A program made the position numbers and the translations under genes. Under the pieces are notes generated by a model, which saw only the letters and a list, made by a program, of their open reading frames with translations, did no database searches and was not told the origin of the DNA. A stretch of 64,000 nt of DNA from RUG12395 sp045541735 (GTDB taxonomy: Bacteria > Bacillota > Clostridia > Oscillospirales > CAG-272), in NCBI GenBank assembly GCA_045541735.1, contig JAZQJQ010000138.1:12010-76009 (forward strand). Reading direction: 5' to 3'. Positions 41,321 through 50,034 of the stretch are shown here, piece by piece. How positions within the stretch are numbered: the first letter of the stretch is position 1; each line of letters opens with the position of its first letter.

Positions 41321-43003
41321 ATGCCAATCTACGAAAAATTTGTCGGTGCATCACGCGACGATTTCCTTTCTCTTAAGGATGCACAGCACAACTACAACCT
41401 CACTTTCAAGGATAATTTTAACTTTGCCTATGACGTTCTTGACGAGCTTGGCAAAACAAAACCGGACAAGCTCGCTATGATCTGGGTGGGTGAGAACGGC
41501 GAAGAAAAGCGCTTCACATTCCGTGATATGATGCTTTACTCCAACAAAGCCGCAAATTATTTCAAATACCTCGGTATAAAGAAGGGCGACCGAGTTATGC
41601 TCGTTCTCAGAAGGAGCTATTACTTCTGGTTCTGTTTTCTCGGTCTCCACAAGATAGGCGCTATCGCTATTCAGGCGACGGATATGCTGAAAGCAAAAGA
41701 CTACATTTACCGTTGCAACGCCGCAAAGGTTAAATGTGTTATAATCACGGGACACGGTAACTGTACCGAAAACTTTGACGAGGGCGCGGACAAGTGTGAG
41801 ACTGTAGAAATTAAGCTTGTAGGCGGTCGCAAGAATGCGGGCGAGAGTTGGTTCGACCTTGAGCAAGGAATTGCTATGGCAAGTGATAAATGGCAGCGCC
41901 CCACCGGAAAGGAAGCGACAAAAGCAGACGATACGATGCTTCTCTCCTTCTCATCCGGCACCAGCGGATATCCCAAAATGGTATGCCACAACTTCAAGTA
42001 TCCCCTCGGTCACATTATGACGGGTGTTTTCTGGCACAGAGTTGTCGACGGCGGTCTTCACTTCACCATTTCCGATACCGGATGGCTCAAGTCGCTTTGG
42101 GGCAAGATGTACGGACAGTGGTTCGGCGAAAGTGCCATATTAGTTTACGATTTTGACAGATTTGTTGCTAAGGACATCCTATCCGTAATGGAAAAATACA
42201 AGGTTACTACCTTCTGTGTTCCTCCTACGATGTACCGTATGCTTCTTGAAGAGGGCATTGAAAAATACGATCTCTCTTCCCTTACCCACTGCTGCTCTGC
42301 GGGTGAAGCTCTTAACCCCGATATTTTCAACAAATGGAAAGAGCTTACCGGTCATAAGATCTACGAAGGCTTCGGACAGACAGAGACTTGCATCTGCATA
42401 GGAACTCTCTATCCTTGGACTGAGCCAACCCCAGGTACGCTTGGGCTTCCGATTCCCGGAATGGACGTTCACATCCTTGATGCAGACAGCCAGTCCTGCC
42501 CGCGCGGAAGCGTTGGAGAGATATGCATCCGTGTACTTTCCGCAAAAAGAAAAGCGTGCGGAGTTCTCGACTCCTACAATATGAGCACGGAAGATACGGC
42601 AAAGGCAATGCACGACGGATTCTACCACACAGGTGACCTTGCTTACAGAGATGAAAAAGGACTTTTCCGCTACGTTGGCAGAAATGACGACGTTATCAAG
42701 TCCTCGGGTTACCGCATCGGTCCCTTCGAGATCGAAAGCGTTATGCTTGAGCACGATGCAGTAAAGGAGGTTGCCGTAACCGGAGTTCCCGATAAAGTAA
42801 GAGGCTTTGTCGTTAAAGCAACTGTTGTACTTGCAGACGGCTTTGAAGGCACCACGGAGCTTACCAAAGAGCTTCAGGACTACGTTAAAAAGAACACTGC
42901 TCCCTACAAATACCCGAGAATCATCGAATACTGTGATGAGCTGCCCAAGACCTTCAACGGCAAGATCAGAAGAAGCGAGATCAGAGCAAACGATGCTAAA
43001 TGA
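41321..43003 (+). CDS. AMP-forming acyl-CoA synthetase (acetyl/medium-chain type)
   Basis: 560 residues, complete ANL ligase: LLSFSSGTSGYPKMVCHNF (P-loop), GFGQTETCICIGT, YHTGDLAYRDEKGLFRYVGRNDDVIKSSGYRIGPFEIES hinge, catalytic lysine in KTFNGKIRRSE. Closest in pattern to ACSM/acetyl-CoA-synthetase-like enzymes rather than long-chain ligases. With Vor it could convert isobutyrate, isovalerate or 2-methylbutyrate to the CoA esters for reductive carboxylation to amino acids. Start has GGAGG 8 nt upstream; 17 bp after the regulator stop. Followed by a strong terminator. Confidence 0.88.
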   Translation: MPIYEKFVGASRDDFLSLKDAQHNYNLTFKDNFNFAYDVLDELGKTKPDKLAMIWVGENGEEKRFTFRDMMLYSNKAANYFKYLGIKKGDRVMLVLRRSYYFWFCFLGLHKIGAIAIQATDMLKAKDYIYRCNAAKVKCVIITGHGNCTENFDEGADKCETVEIKLVGGRKNAGESWFDLEQGIAMASDKWQRPTGKEATKADDTMLLSFSSGTSGYPKMVCHNFKYPLGHIMTGVFWHRVVDGGLHFTISDTGWLKSLWGKMYGQWFGESAILVYDFDRFVAKDILSVMEKYKVTTFCVPPTMYRMLLEEGIEKYDLSSLTHCCSAGEALNPDIFNKWKELTGHKIYEGFGQTETCICIGTLYPWTEPTPGTLGLPIPGMDVHILDADSQSCPRGSVGEICIRVLSAKRKACGVLDSYNMSTEDTAKAMHDGFYHTGDLAYRDEKGLFRYVGRNDDVIKSSGYRIGPFEIESVMLEHDAVKEVAVTGVPDKVRGFVVKATVVLADGFEGTTELTKELQDYVKKNTAPYKYPRIIEYCDELPKTFNGKIRRSEIRANDAK

Positions 43004-43010
43004 TCAGTCC

Positions 43011-43040
43011 AATACCGACAAGCGTATGCTTGTCGGTATT
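43011..43040 (+). terminator. Terminator of the met/ilv/vor cluster
   Basis: 13-bp perfect stem (43011-43023 with 43028-43040), 4-nt loop, then TTTTTT. Confidence 0.92.
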
Positions 43041-43083
43041 TTTTTTCTTGTTTTAGTTACAATAATCAAAAAAGGAGATCATT

Positions 43084-43761
43084 ATGGAGATCATTTATGC
43101 TGCAATTAGGGCAAGCGCAGTCTACCTCGGCCTGCTAATCGCAATGAAACTTCTCGGCAAGCGGCAAACCGGAGAAATGCAGCTATCCGAGCTTGTCACC
43201 ACGTTCCTGGTTTCTGAGCTTGCAACGGTACCGATCGTAGAACTCGACATACCCGCCGCAATACCAATAACCGCTCTAACAGTTATCCTTTCTCTGGAAT
43301 TTATAATATCCTTTCTGGTGCTGAAAATTCCCTTTGTGCGAGAGTTTCTTGAAGGAAAGCCCAGTGCTTTAATAAACCGCGGAAAACTTGACAAGAAAGA
43401 ATTACGGCGGTCACGAGTCAGCGTGGATGAGCTTATGTCGGAAATGCGTTTGCAAGGCATATCAGAACCAGAAGAAATATACAGCGCAACACTTGAATCT
43501 AACGGCAAAATGAGTTTTATATTAAAAAGCGATGCACGTCCTCTTACCTTTTCTGATCTCGGGATCAATTGTCGCGAAGAAGGCGTTGCGCACGCTGTAG
43601 TTACAGCGGGGCGCATTGATACTGCTGAGCTTAGAGCCTGCGGAAGAAATGAAACATGGCTTAATTCACTGCTTAAAGAAAAGAACGCCGCGATAAGCGA
43701 CGTTCTTCTTCTCACCGTTACTGACGGCGGACGTGTTTTTATTGCTTTAGAAAATAGATGA
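43084..43761 (+). CDS. DUF421 (YetF-like) membrane protein
   Basis: 225 residues: three N-terminal transmembrane helices with LLGKRQTGEMQLSELVTTFLVSELA, then the cytoplasmic DUF421 domain (FLEGKPSALINRGKLD, DELMSEMRLQGI, EEIYSATLESNGKMSF). Bacillus YetF/YdfS-type proteins are linked to spore-coat or membrane functions, mechanism unknown. GGAG 7 nt before ATG. Its stop abuts the stop of the convergent sialidase-like gene with no intergenic base and no terminator. Confidence 0.86.
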   Translation: MEIIYAAIRASAVYLGLLIAMKLLGKRQTGEMQLSELVTTFLVSELATVPIVELDIPAAIPITALTVILSLEFIISFLVLKIPFVREFLEGKPSALINRGKLDKKELRRSRVSVDELMSEMRLQGISEPEEIYSATLESNGKMSFILKSDARPLTFSDLGINCREEGVAHAVVTAGRIDTAELRACGRNETWLNSLLKEKNAAISDVLLLTVTDGGRVFIALENR

Positions 43762-45597
43762 TCAATCGGCAAGACGAACCTTGCACCAAGTGTTGTATCG
43801 TTTAGTATCTGCGGCGGAAAGCACATCGCTGACGCTCTTTTTCCCATCATCTGTATTATCAAGAATAACATTGCATACAAATTCGTTATCAACGGATTCA
43901 AGAATCGAAAGCGGTACTGTCATTTCAGCGACGTATCCGGCCTGATCGTCTTTTTCAGATTCCGCTTCGTTAATTCTTGCGGCAAAGCTTATCTTTGAAG
44001 CATCTAAGACGGTAGTATTTCCATTTTCAGATTTTACAAATTCAACTACACCGCCCTCGCCAAAGGTTATTACGTAATGGAATTTTGAGGATATTTTAGG
44101 TGCTATCATAACGGAAACAGTATCCCCTGCAGGATCACGGAGGTAATCAAGTCTTTCGCAAAGAATGGCAAGTTTATCTCCGTCCTTTGCAAAACGCGTT
44201 GAGCACTGAGCCTGAGAAACACTGCCGACAAACAGAGCATCCGTATTATTTTCCCATTCCTTAGAATCGCCGTCCACGGTTACTACTTGTGCCTTGGCAT
44301 CAGTGCGGTGATTAAGGTAAAGTCTGCCGCTTACAATATAGTTTATCTCCGTACTGCCCTGTTTGGTGCGGTATTCGTTTGCCGTGATGAGCGAGTGTGA
44401 TCCGATTATATCAAAACAACCCCAATAATTTGTGGAAACACCTGCAAAAGGTGCAAATTCGAAGCCGAATTTTGCTGCATTGTCATCACCTATGCGGAAT
44501 GTGAGATTGTTCTTTCTGTTGTATGAAATTACCGTTTCTCCGGATTCGAACTGACCGATATACGGTCCCGCACCGACACAGTACTTTGTCAGCTTTGTAG
44601 AAGGACCTACATCCTTAAAAGCTTCAAGTGAAGTTGCCCAATTGTCGTCAGAATGTGATATTGTTATACGGAAGCTTCCTACACGGTCAAGCCTTGTTTC
44701 AAGCGCAAGGGCAATTCTGCCGTTATGAAGCTCCACAGCAACAGGCATCTGATCGGAAAACATCTGCACACCGGTAATTACCTCTGTCTTGGTCTGAGAA
44801 ACTATCTGACCTGACATAGCCTTATTTATGTTACCTGTCCAAGTATAACCGTTATCGTTTGACCGCACGATTGCCGTTCCGGTTGAGGTGCACGTACCTT
44901 CACCGGTTGATAATCCGGTGGTGTTAGTCCAGTATGCGTGTATCTCGCCGCTTTTAAGCTGAAGGAGCGAAGGCTCCCAGTTGCATCCTCGGAATATGAC
45001 CTGCTCGTTTGACCAGGTAATTCCATTGTCGGTTGAACGCTTTATAACTATTCCGCTCTGCATTGGGTATCTCAAATAATTGCTTGCAAGCCTGTATGAT
45101 GCAACCGCAAGTATGTCGCCGTTTTGGAGAACCAACGCATCGCAAGTGCTGTAAAACTTATCAGTTGTACCCTTAAAAAGAAGCTGAGGCTCGCCGTATT
45201 CAAATCCGTCCTCGGAGAGGCAGTAATAAATATCCGGACCGTGATTACCGTTTTGATAGAACAAAATAAATTTGCCGTCGATCATCTGTTTAACTCGAGG
45301 ATAAAAAGCAAGCGAAGTCTTGAGTAAGCTTTTATCCAAGGATCTATACTCTCTGAAATTGCTTTCAAGTCCGGCAGTGGTATATTCACTTCCGTGACTG
45401 TCGCGCACAGTTTCGGTATTAAGTTCGGATATCTTATGTATATGAGTTTTTTCCATAGGTACATTCAAATCATCTGTTATCGCGTCACTTGTTACATACG
45501 TACTTTCCGAACCGTCAGTTACCTGCGGTTGCGGAGGGGTCTGATTGCATGAAGAAAGCATAAGCAGCGCAATTATAAGCGTAATTACTTTTTTCAT
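43762..45597 (-). CDS. Sialidase-like (BNR/Asp-box) lipoprotein with C-terminal CBM9-like domain
   Basis: 611 residues. Lipoprotein signal: MKKVITLIIALLMLSSC with Cys17 as the lipidation site. Residues about 80-410 hold a six-bladed-propeller-type BNR region with Asp boxes KRSTDNGITWS, VRSNDNGYTWT and SHSDDNWAT. Residues about 430-611 (VTVDGDSKEWENN..., FAKDGDKLAILCE) resemble CBM9/DOMON-like sugar-binding modules. Exo-sialidase activity would need the Arg triad and Tyr/Glu pair, which I cannot confirm by eye; other propeller hydrolases are possible. ATG at 45597 preferred (GAGGTG upstream) over 45609. Confidence 0.78.
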   Translation of the reverse strand: MKKVITLIIALLMLSSCNQTPPQPQVTDGSESTYVTSDAITDDLNVPMEKTHIHKISELNTETVRDSHGSEYTTAGLESNFREYRSLDKSLLKTSLAFYPRVKQMIDGKFILFYQNGNHGPDIYYCLSEDGFEYGEPQLLFKGTTDKFYSTCDALVLQNGDILAVASYRLASNYLRYPMQSGIVIKRSTDNGITWSNEQVIFRGCNWEPSLLQLKSGEIHAYWTNTTGLSTGEGTCTSTGTAIVRSNDNGYTWTGNINKAMSGQIVSQTKTEVITGVQMFSDQMPVAVELHNGRIALALETRLDRVGSFRITISHSDDNWATSLEAFKDVGPSTKLTKYCVGAGPYIGQFESGETVISYNRKNNLTFRIGDDNAAKFGFEFAPFAGVSTNYWGCFDIIGSHSLITANEYRTKQGSTEINYIVSGRLYLNHRTDAKAQVVTVDGDSKEWENNTDALFVGSVSQAQCSTRFAKDGDKLAILCERLDYLRDPAGDTVSVMIAPKISSKFHYVITFGEGGVVEFVKSENGNTTVLDASKISFAARINEAESEKDDQAGYVAEMTVPLSILESVDNEFVCNVILDNTDDGKKSVSDVLSAADTKRYNTWCKVRLAD

Positions 45598-45627
45598 AAC
45601 GCACCTCACACGTAAAATTCAAAAAAT

Positions 45628-45657
45628 ATGATAAAGCAAAACAGCAATATTTGTCAA
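45628..45657 (-). promoter_or_regulatory. Promoter of the sialidase-like gene
   Basis: Minus strand TTGACA (45652-45657), 18 bp, TATCAT (45628-45633), 31 nt before the start. Confidence 0.65.
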
Positions 45658-45703
45658 GAAACTACAAAAATATGTTAAAACGTCAAACATAATGACAAAC
45701 GTT

Positions 45704-46918
45704 TTATAGCGATCTGTCGGTGAGGATCTCCTGAAGAATATCGCAGACTTTTTCCATTGATTCGACGGAAACATATTCAAAGCGTGAGTGAAAATTCTCT
45801 CCTCCCGTACAAATATTGGGGCAAGGCAGACCTTCAAAGGAAAGTCTTGCGCCGTCTGTTCCGCCTCGTATCGGGATTATTTTCGGCTCAACGCCGCATC
45901 TGACCATAGCAGCCTCGGCTCTGTCAACGGTATATTTATGCTGCTCGATGATCTCGCGCATATTGTAATAGGAATCCTTTATCTCAACAGTTACGTACTC
46001 TTTACCGTATCTAATATTAAACTCCTCAGCGGCTTTAGTAAAATATGCCTTGCGTGCCTCAAATTTTTCTCTGCTGTGATCTCGGACTATATAGGTCATC
46101 TGAGTTTTCTCGATATCTCCGGCAATATCACATAGATGATGAAAGCCTTCATATCCCTCGGTAAGCTCCGGAATATCAAGTGCCGGAAGCATAGAATTGA
46201 ATTCCATAGCCATAGTAACGGCGTTCTTCATTTTATGCTTTGCGGAACCCGGATGAATAGACACCCCGTTTACTGTAACCCGTACACCTGCAGCATTAAA
46301 ATTTTCGTACTCAAGCTCGCCGAGAGCACCTCCGTCGACCGTATAAGCATAATCCGCACCGAAGTCCGCAACGTTGAATTTATCGGCGCCTCGGCCAATT
46401 TCCTCATCCGGAGTGAATCCGATGCAGATATCGCCGTGTTCGGCGTCGCTTTCAATAATCTTTTCTATTGCGGTCATTATCTCGGCAATTCCCGCTTTAT
46501 CGTCTGCGCCAAGCAAAGTTGTTCCGTCTGTTACGATAAGATGCTCACCTTTATATCTCGCAAGTGACGGATAATCTTCTTCGCTGAGATATATTCCCTT
46601 CTCCTCGTTAAGAAGAACAGGTGAACCGTCGTATACAACTATTTTTGCATTGATAGGGGAATCCGCCGCGGCGGGAGACGTATCCATATGTGCTATCAGT
46701 CCAATGGCCGGAAGCTTTCTGTCGGTATTTGACGGAAGCTTAGCATAAACATAACCGAACTCGTCTATTCTTGCGTTCGTAACTCCGAGCGATATCAGCT
46801 CATTCACAAGCTCTACACCGAGCACCTTTTGCTTTTCGGTTGAAGGGACAGTTTCACTGCTCTCGCAAGACATTGTGGGAAAGGATACATATTTTAAAAA
46901 CCTTTCACTTACATTCAT
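45704..46918 (-). CDS. pepT: Peptidase T (aminotripeptidase)
   Basis: 404 residues, usual PepT length. M20 metal ligands: IAHMDTSP, TLLGADDKAG, FTPDEEIGRG and YTVDGG, IRGGTDGARLS, GGENFHS. Cleaves the N-terminal residue of tripeptides in the cytoplasm; no signal peptide. Start has AGGGTGATC upstream. Own promoter; no terminator is visible in the 94-bp gap to the sialidase-like gene, so read-through is possible. Confidence 0.94.
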   Translation of the reverse strand: MNVSERFLKYVSFPTMSCESSETVPSTEKQKVLGVELVNELISLGVTNARIDEFGYVYAKLPSNTDRKLPAIGLIAHMDTSPAAADSPINAKIVVYDGSPVLLNEEKGIYLSEEDYPSLARYKGEHLIVTDGTTLLGADDKAGIAEIMTAIEKIIESDAEHGDICIGFTPDEEIGRGADKFNVADFGADYAYTVDGGALGELEYENFNAAGVRVTVNGVSIHPGSAKHKMKNAVTMAMEFNSMLPALDIPELTEGYEGFHHLCDIAGDIEKTQMTYIVRDHSREKFEARKAYFTKAAEEFNIRYGKEYVTVEIKDSYYNMREIIEQHKYTVDRAEAAMVRCGVEPKIIPIRGGTDGARLSFEGLPCPNICTGGENFHSRFEYVSVESMEKVCDILQEILTDRSL

Positions 46919-46948
46919 AAGATCACCCTATTAAATTTATTTTACTTA

Positions 46949-46978
46949 ATTTTACTTCATTTCCACTCATAAATTCAA
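46949..46978 (-). promoter_or_regulatory. pepT promoter
   Basis: Minus strand TTGAAT (46973-46978), 18 bp, TAAAAT (46949-46954). Confidence 0.5.
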
Positions 46979-47025
46979 GACAAATCATAAAATCTATATG
47001 ACAGAAATTGCGGAACATAAAAAAC

Positions 47026-47047
47026 CCGCCCCGGTCTCCCGGGGCGG
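47026..47047 (-). terminator. Terminator of the solute-binding lipoprotein gene
   Basis: 9-bp all-GC stem (47026-47034 with 47039-47047), minus strand continues GTTTTTTATG. Confidence 0.88.
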
Positions 47048-47055
47048 TAAAGCTT

Positions 47056-48564
47056 TTATTCTACTTCTTTAAGAGCATCGATCTGAGTATTGGTATTCTT
47101 TATCTGGTTATCAGCAGACTTCTTAAAGCGCTCTATCATAGAAGCAAATCCGTCGGGCTGATTATTGTTCAGAAGAGTAGCAAGCTGAGAGTAGTAAGAA
47201 CCGATGGAGAAATAGTCACCGAGGTCAACGACCTTGGTATCGAAGCAGATCTCAATAGATCCTGCAGACTCCTCATCGCGAATGTGAGTACCGTGAAGGG
47301 TCTTATCATAGTATGCAGGAGTAAGAGTAGATTTTCCGAGATAACCGAGGAGCTCAGCGATCGCGCCGGTTCTGCCTGCATCCTCCTGGAGAGTAGGAAC
47401 TGCGAAGAAGCAAGCGTGGGTACTTACGATAGAGCTGTAGTAATTCTCCTGATCGGCAAAGGTCTTAGGCTGAGGAAGGATACCGTAATCGGTATCAAGG
47501 TTACGGAAGTAATCAAGGGAGTTAAAGGAAGACATGGTAAAGAGTGCCTGCTTATTGATAAATATGGTCTTCCAGTCTACGCCGCCCTTCATACCGGACA
47601 TATTAAGAACATAGTCGTTTGCGCAGATATTAATAAAGTTTGCAACGCCGGTCATATTACGCTCAGTGTTAAGGGTAAGGGTGAAGTATCCATCCTCATC
47701 AAGAGTGATGATCTTACCGCCTGCAGCGTGAACGGTCGCGATAACACGGCTGTCCCAAACGGTGAGACCGTATTTATCACGGGAATCAAGAACCTCATCG
47801 TTGTTAAGATCCTCAGAAACGTACGCGGAATACTCATTGAGTTTATCAAGAGTCCAACCGCCGTTTTCAACCAACTGATAGAGCACCTGGGTGTCAACAC
47901 CTATGTACTCCTTGAACATATCCTTGTTAAACGCTACGCAGCATACAAAGTCGTTAACAAGAGTAGAGATATCGCCGGAGGTGAAGTAAAGTGAACCTGC
48001 AATGGTAGAGTCATTGGTTACAGTCTGATCCCACCAGGGCTTAGAAACATCGAGATTTTCGAGATTCATAAGGTCATAAAGGTGACCGTTAACAGTAAGT
48101 TTAGAAACATCGTAGCTGCGAGCAATGGTAAAATCGTAGTTGGTATCACCTGCGGAATATTCTTTAGCAAGAACGGTATTAGCAGAGAAACCGCCGGTAA
48201 AGTGCTCTTCTGTTTCAAAAAGAACGCCAAAATCTTCTTCCATTTTGAGAGCACGGAGATACACGGCATTGCTGAACACGCTGTTAGACTCTTCGGTAAC
48301 GAATTCATTTCTGCCGAGAGTAGTAAGTCCGAGCAGGACGGAGCAGGTGTAACCTTCGAAATCTGCATCCTCGTATACTGCGGGGAGTATTTCGGTAGTT
48401 ACGGGTTCGGTAGATACGGGAGCATCGGTTGCGGGTGTATCAGTTGTAACACCCTCTGTTCCGGACGGTGTTTTTTCACCGCAGGAAGCAAAAGCGAAAA
48501 CTGAAACAAGCATAACCATCGCCATTGCGAATGCAAGGCTCTTTTTAAAAGATGTCTTTTTCAT
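47056..48564 (-). CDS. Extracellular solute-binding lipoprotein (family 1, sugar type), orphan
   Basis: 502 residues. Signal with lipobox FAFASC (Cys at about 27), then a Thr/Pro-rich linker and a periplasmic-binding-like fold: NGHLYDLMNLENLDVSKPWWDQ, FNKDMFKEY, DLNNDEVLDSRDKYGLTVWD (with a D-x-N-x-D-x-x-D calcium-loop-like stretch), GVDWKTIFINKQALF, YGILPQPKT. These are typical of carbohydrate ABC transporter receptors. ATG at 48564 with GGAGG 8 nt upstream. No permease or ATPase genes adjoin; it must work with a transporter encoded elsewhere or be a lone receptor. Confidence 0.83.
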   Translation of the reverse strand: MKKTSFKKSLAFAMAMVMLVSVFAFASCGEKTPSGTEGVTTDTPATDAPVSTEPVTTEILPAVYEDADFEGYTCSVLLGLTTLGRNEFVTEESNSVFSNAVYLRALKMEEDFGVLFETEEHFTGGFSANTVLAKEYSAGDTNYDFTIARSYDVSKLTVNGHLYDLMNLENLDVSKPWWDQTVTNDSTIAGSLYFTSGDISTLVNDFVCCVAFNKDMFKEYIGVDTQVLYQLVENGGWTLDKLNEYSAYVSEDLNNDEVLDSRDKYGLTVWDSRVIATVHAAGGKIITLDEDGYFTLTLNTERNMTGVANFINICANDYVLNMSGMKGGVDWKTIFINKQALFTMSSFNSLDYFRNLDTDYGILPQPKTFADQENYYSSIVSTHACFFAVPTLQEDAGRTGAIAELLGYLGKSTLTPAYYDKTLHGTHIRDEESAGSIEICFDTKVVDLGDYFSIGSYYSQLATLLNNNQPDGFASMIERFKKSADNQIKNTNTQIDALKEVE

Positions 48565-48695
48565 CAAACTTTCCTCCGTGTAAGTTTAGAAAATGATAAT
48601 TTACAGTTTAGATTTTACCATAGGCAAACAAGAATTTCACATCGTTTTTGTTGTGTTAAACTGACTTTTTGTTCTGTCTTGCTTTTTCTTACAAA

Positions 48696-48749
48696 CAAAG
48701 CGGCCGATGCAATAACTTTCATTGTCACAATGCACATACGACCGCTTTG
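48696..48749 (-). terminator. Terminator-like hairpin after the FAD oxidoreductase
   Basis: Outer stem CAAAGCGG/CCGCTTTG (48696-48703 with 48742-48749) with an additional inner ATTG/CAAT stem; minus strand continues TTTGTTTG. Confidence 0.5.
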
Positions 48750-48774
48750 ATTATTGTGTTTTTTTACTAATGTG

Positions 48775-49971
48775 TCACTGAGGCTTACTTACAATATTGC
48801 CGTTATGTGCAAGGACGTCTCTTAATTGACGTACATCAACTGCAGGCACCGTAACGGAATTTCTGACAGCAAGCGCCGCAGCGGTGCCGCAAGCCTCACC
48901 GGTCATAACCGCAACCGGAACTACACGGCTTGCATTCCACGCTTCTCCGGTGGAGGATATTATCCTGCCTGCCGCAAGCATATTCGGGAACTTGGAGGAG
49001 TAGAGGGTGCGGTAAGGAACCTCGTACCACGATGTCCTTCTCGACGGACGGAAGTCTGCAAACGCGCCTATCGCATCCTCGAATTTTTCATACATATTGC
49101 TCTCTTCAAGCGTGAAATCACCGATAATTCGGCGAATGGTTCTGAACTGAGGCATCATAGGAAGTGCTGTTATCTCGCCTGCATTCCTATCCATAGTCTT
49201 AAGCTGAGAGATAAGTATTTTCTGACCGGTCTGAATGTGAAGATTCACTTCATCACTTGTAACTCCAGCGATAGGCTTAAAGCCTTCCGGCTGGCCCTTG
49301 CCGGTCATTCCGGAGCCTGATACTTTCCAACGGCGCATGGCGAGCATATCGGGCTTGAGGTCATCGTCAAACTTGCGGTAGTGGGAAACAAAGGACATCC
49401 AGTTGGTCCCGTCCTCGCATTCACAGCCGGCGCGGTGGAATACCTGCGCATCACCGGTAGCGTCAATTACTATCTTACAGGGATAGTACTCGCATCCGCT
49501 CTTTGTTTCAGCCAGTATTCCCTTACACACACCTCCGTCCATCTGAGGATAAGTTGCAAGAGTGTCATACCTTACGGTAACACCCGCATCGATAAGAAGC
49601 TCAAACAGCGCTATTGCAAACGCATTAGGAGAAAAATGCGTGGTGTAACGCTTGGAAACACCGTCGCTTTCGCCCTTCTCGCGCCAATCAGCAGGAAGAG
49701 TATCCTGACAGTACTTTATCGAAGCATGTAAAAACTCTTCACCGATACCGCCTATAAGCTTTTTACCGTTGCCGTCGCAGAGGGGCTCGTACCAGTTAAT
49801 AAGTCCGATCGTGGCGAGTCCGCCGAGAAGCGCCGCTTTTTCAAGCAAAATCACGCTAGCGCCCTCCCTTGCCGCAGCAAGTGCCGCAGCAGCACCGGCT
49901 ACACCGCCGCCGACAACGACAACGTCAAATTCTTTTTTCACTTCCGGAGTAGGAAATCTGAAATTAAGCAT
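48775..49971 (-). CDS. FAD-dependent oxidoreductase (FAD_oxidored family)
   Basis: 398 residues. Rossmann GxGxxG at the N-terminus (VVVGGGVAGAAAALAAAREG), ATGDAQVFHRAGC in the middle and AAGRIISSTGEAWNASRVVP, GEACGTAAALA near the end. The family is linked to polysaccharide-degradation loci and often labelled xanthan lyase-like or hypothetical oxidoreductase; substrate unknown. AAGGAG 7 nt before ATG, immediately after the terminator of the upstream gene. Confidence 0.85.
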   Translation of the reverse strand: MLNFRFPTPEVKKEFDVVVVGGGVAGAAAALAAAREGASVILLEKAALLGGLATIGLINWYEPLCDGNGKKLIGGIGEEFLHASIKYCQDTLPADWREKGESDGVSKRYTTHFSPNAFAIALFELLIDAGVTVRYDTLATYPQMDGGVCKGILAETKSGCEYYPCKIVIDATGDAQVFHRAGCECEDGTNWMSFVSHYRKFDDDLKPDMLAMRRWKVSGSGMTGKGQPEGFKPIAGVTSDEVNLHIQTGQKILISQLKTMDRNAGEITALPMMPQFRTIRRIIGDFTLEESNMYEKFEDAIGAFADFRPSRRTSWYEVPYRTLYSSKFPNMLAAGRIISSTGEAWNASRVVPVAVMTGEACGTAAALAVRNSVTVPAVDVRQLRDVLAHNGNIVSKPQ

Positions 49972-49992
49972 ATATTTCTCCTTATAACAAAA

Positions 49993-50013
49993 CAGAGGTG
50001 CAATGCACCTCTG
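49993..50013 (-). terminator. Terminator of the C39-like peptidase gene
   Basis: Palindromic 21-nt hairpin CAGAGGTGCA/TGCACCTCTG, minus strand continues TTTTGTT; it sits 15 nt before the ribosome site of the FAD gene. Confidence 0.75.
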
Positions 50014-50034
50014 TAATTTTTCTTATTTGGCGCA

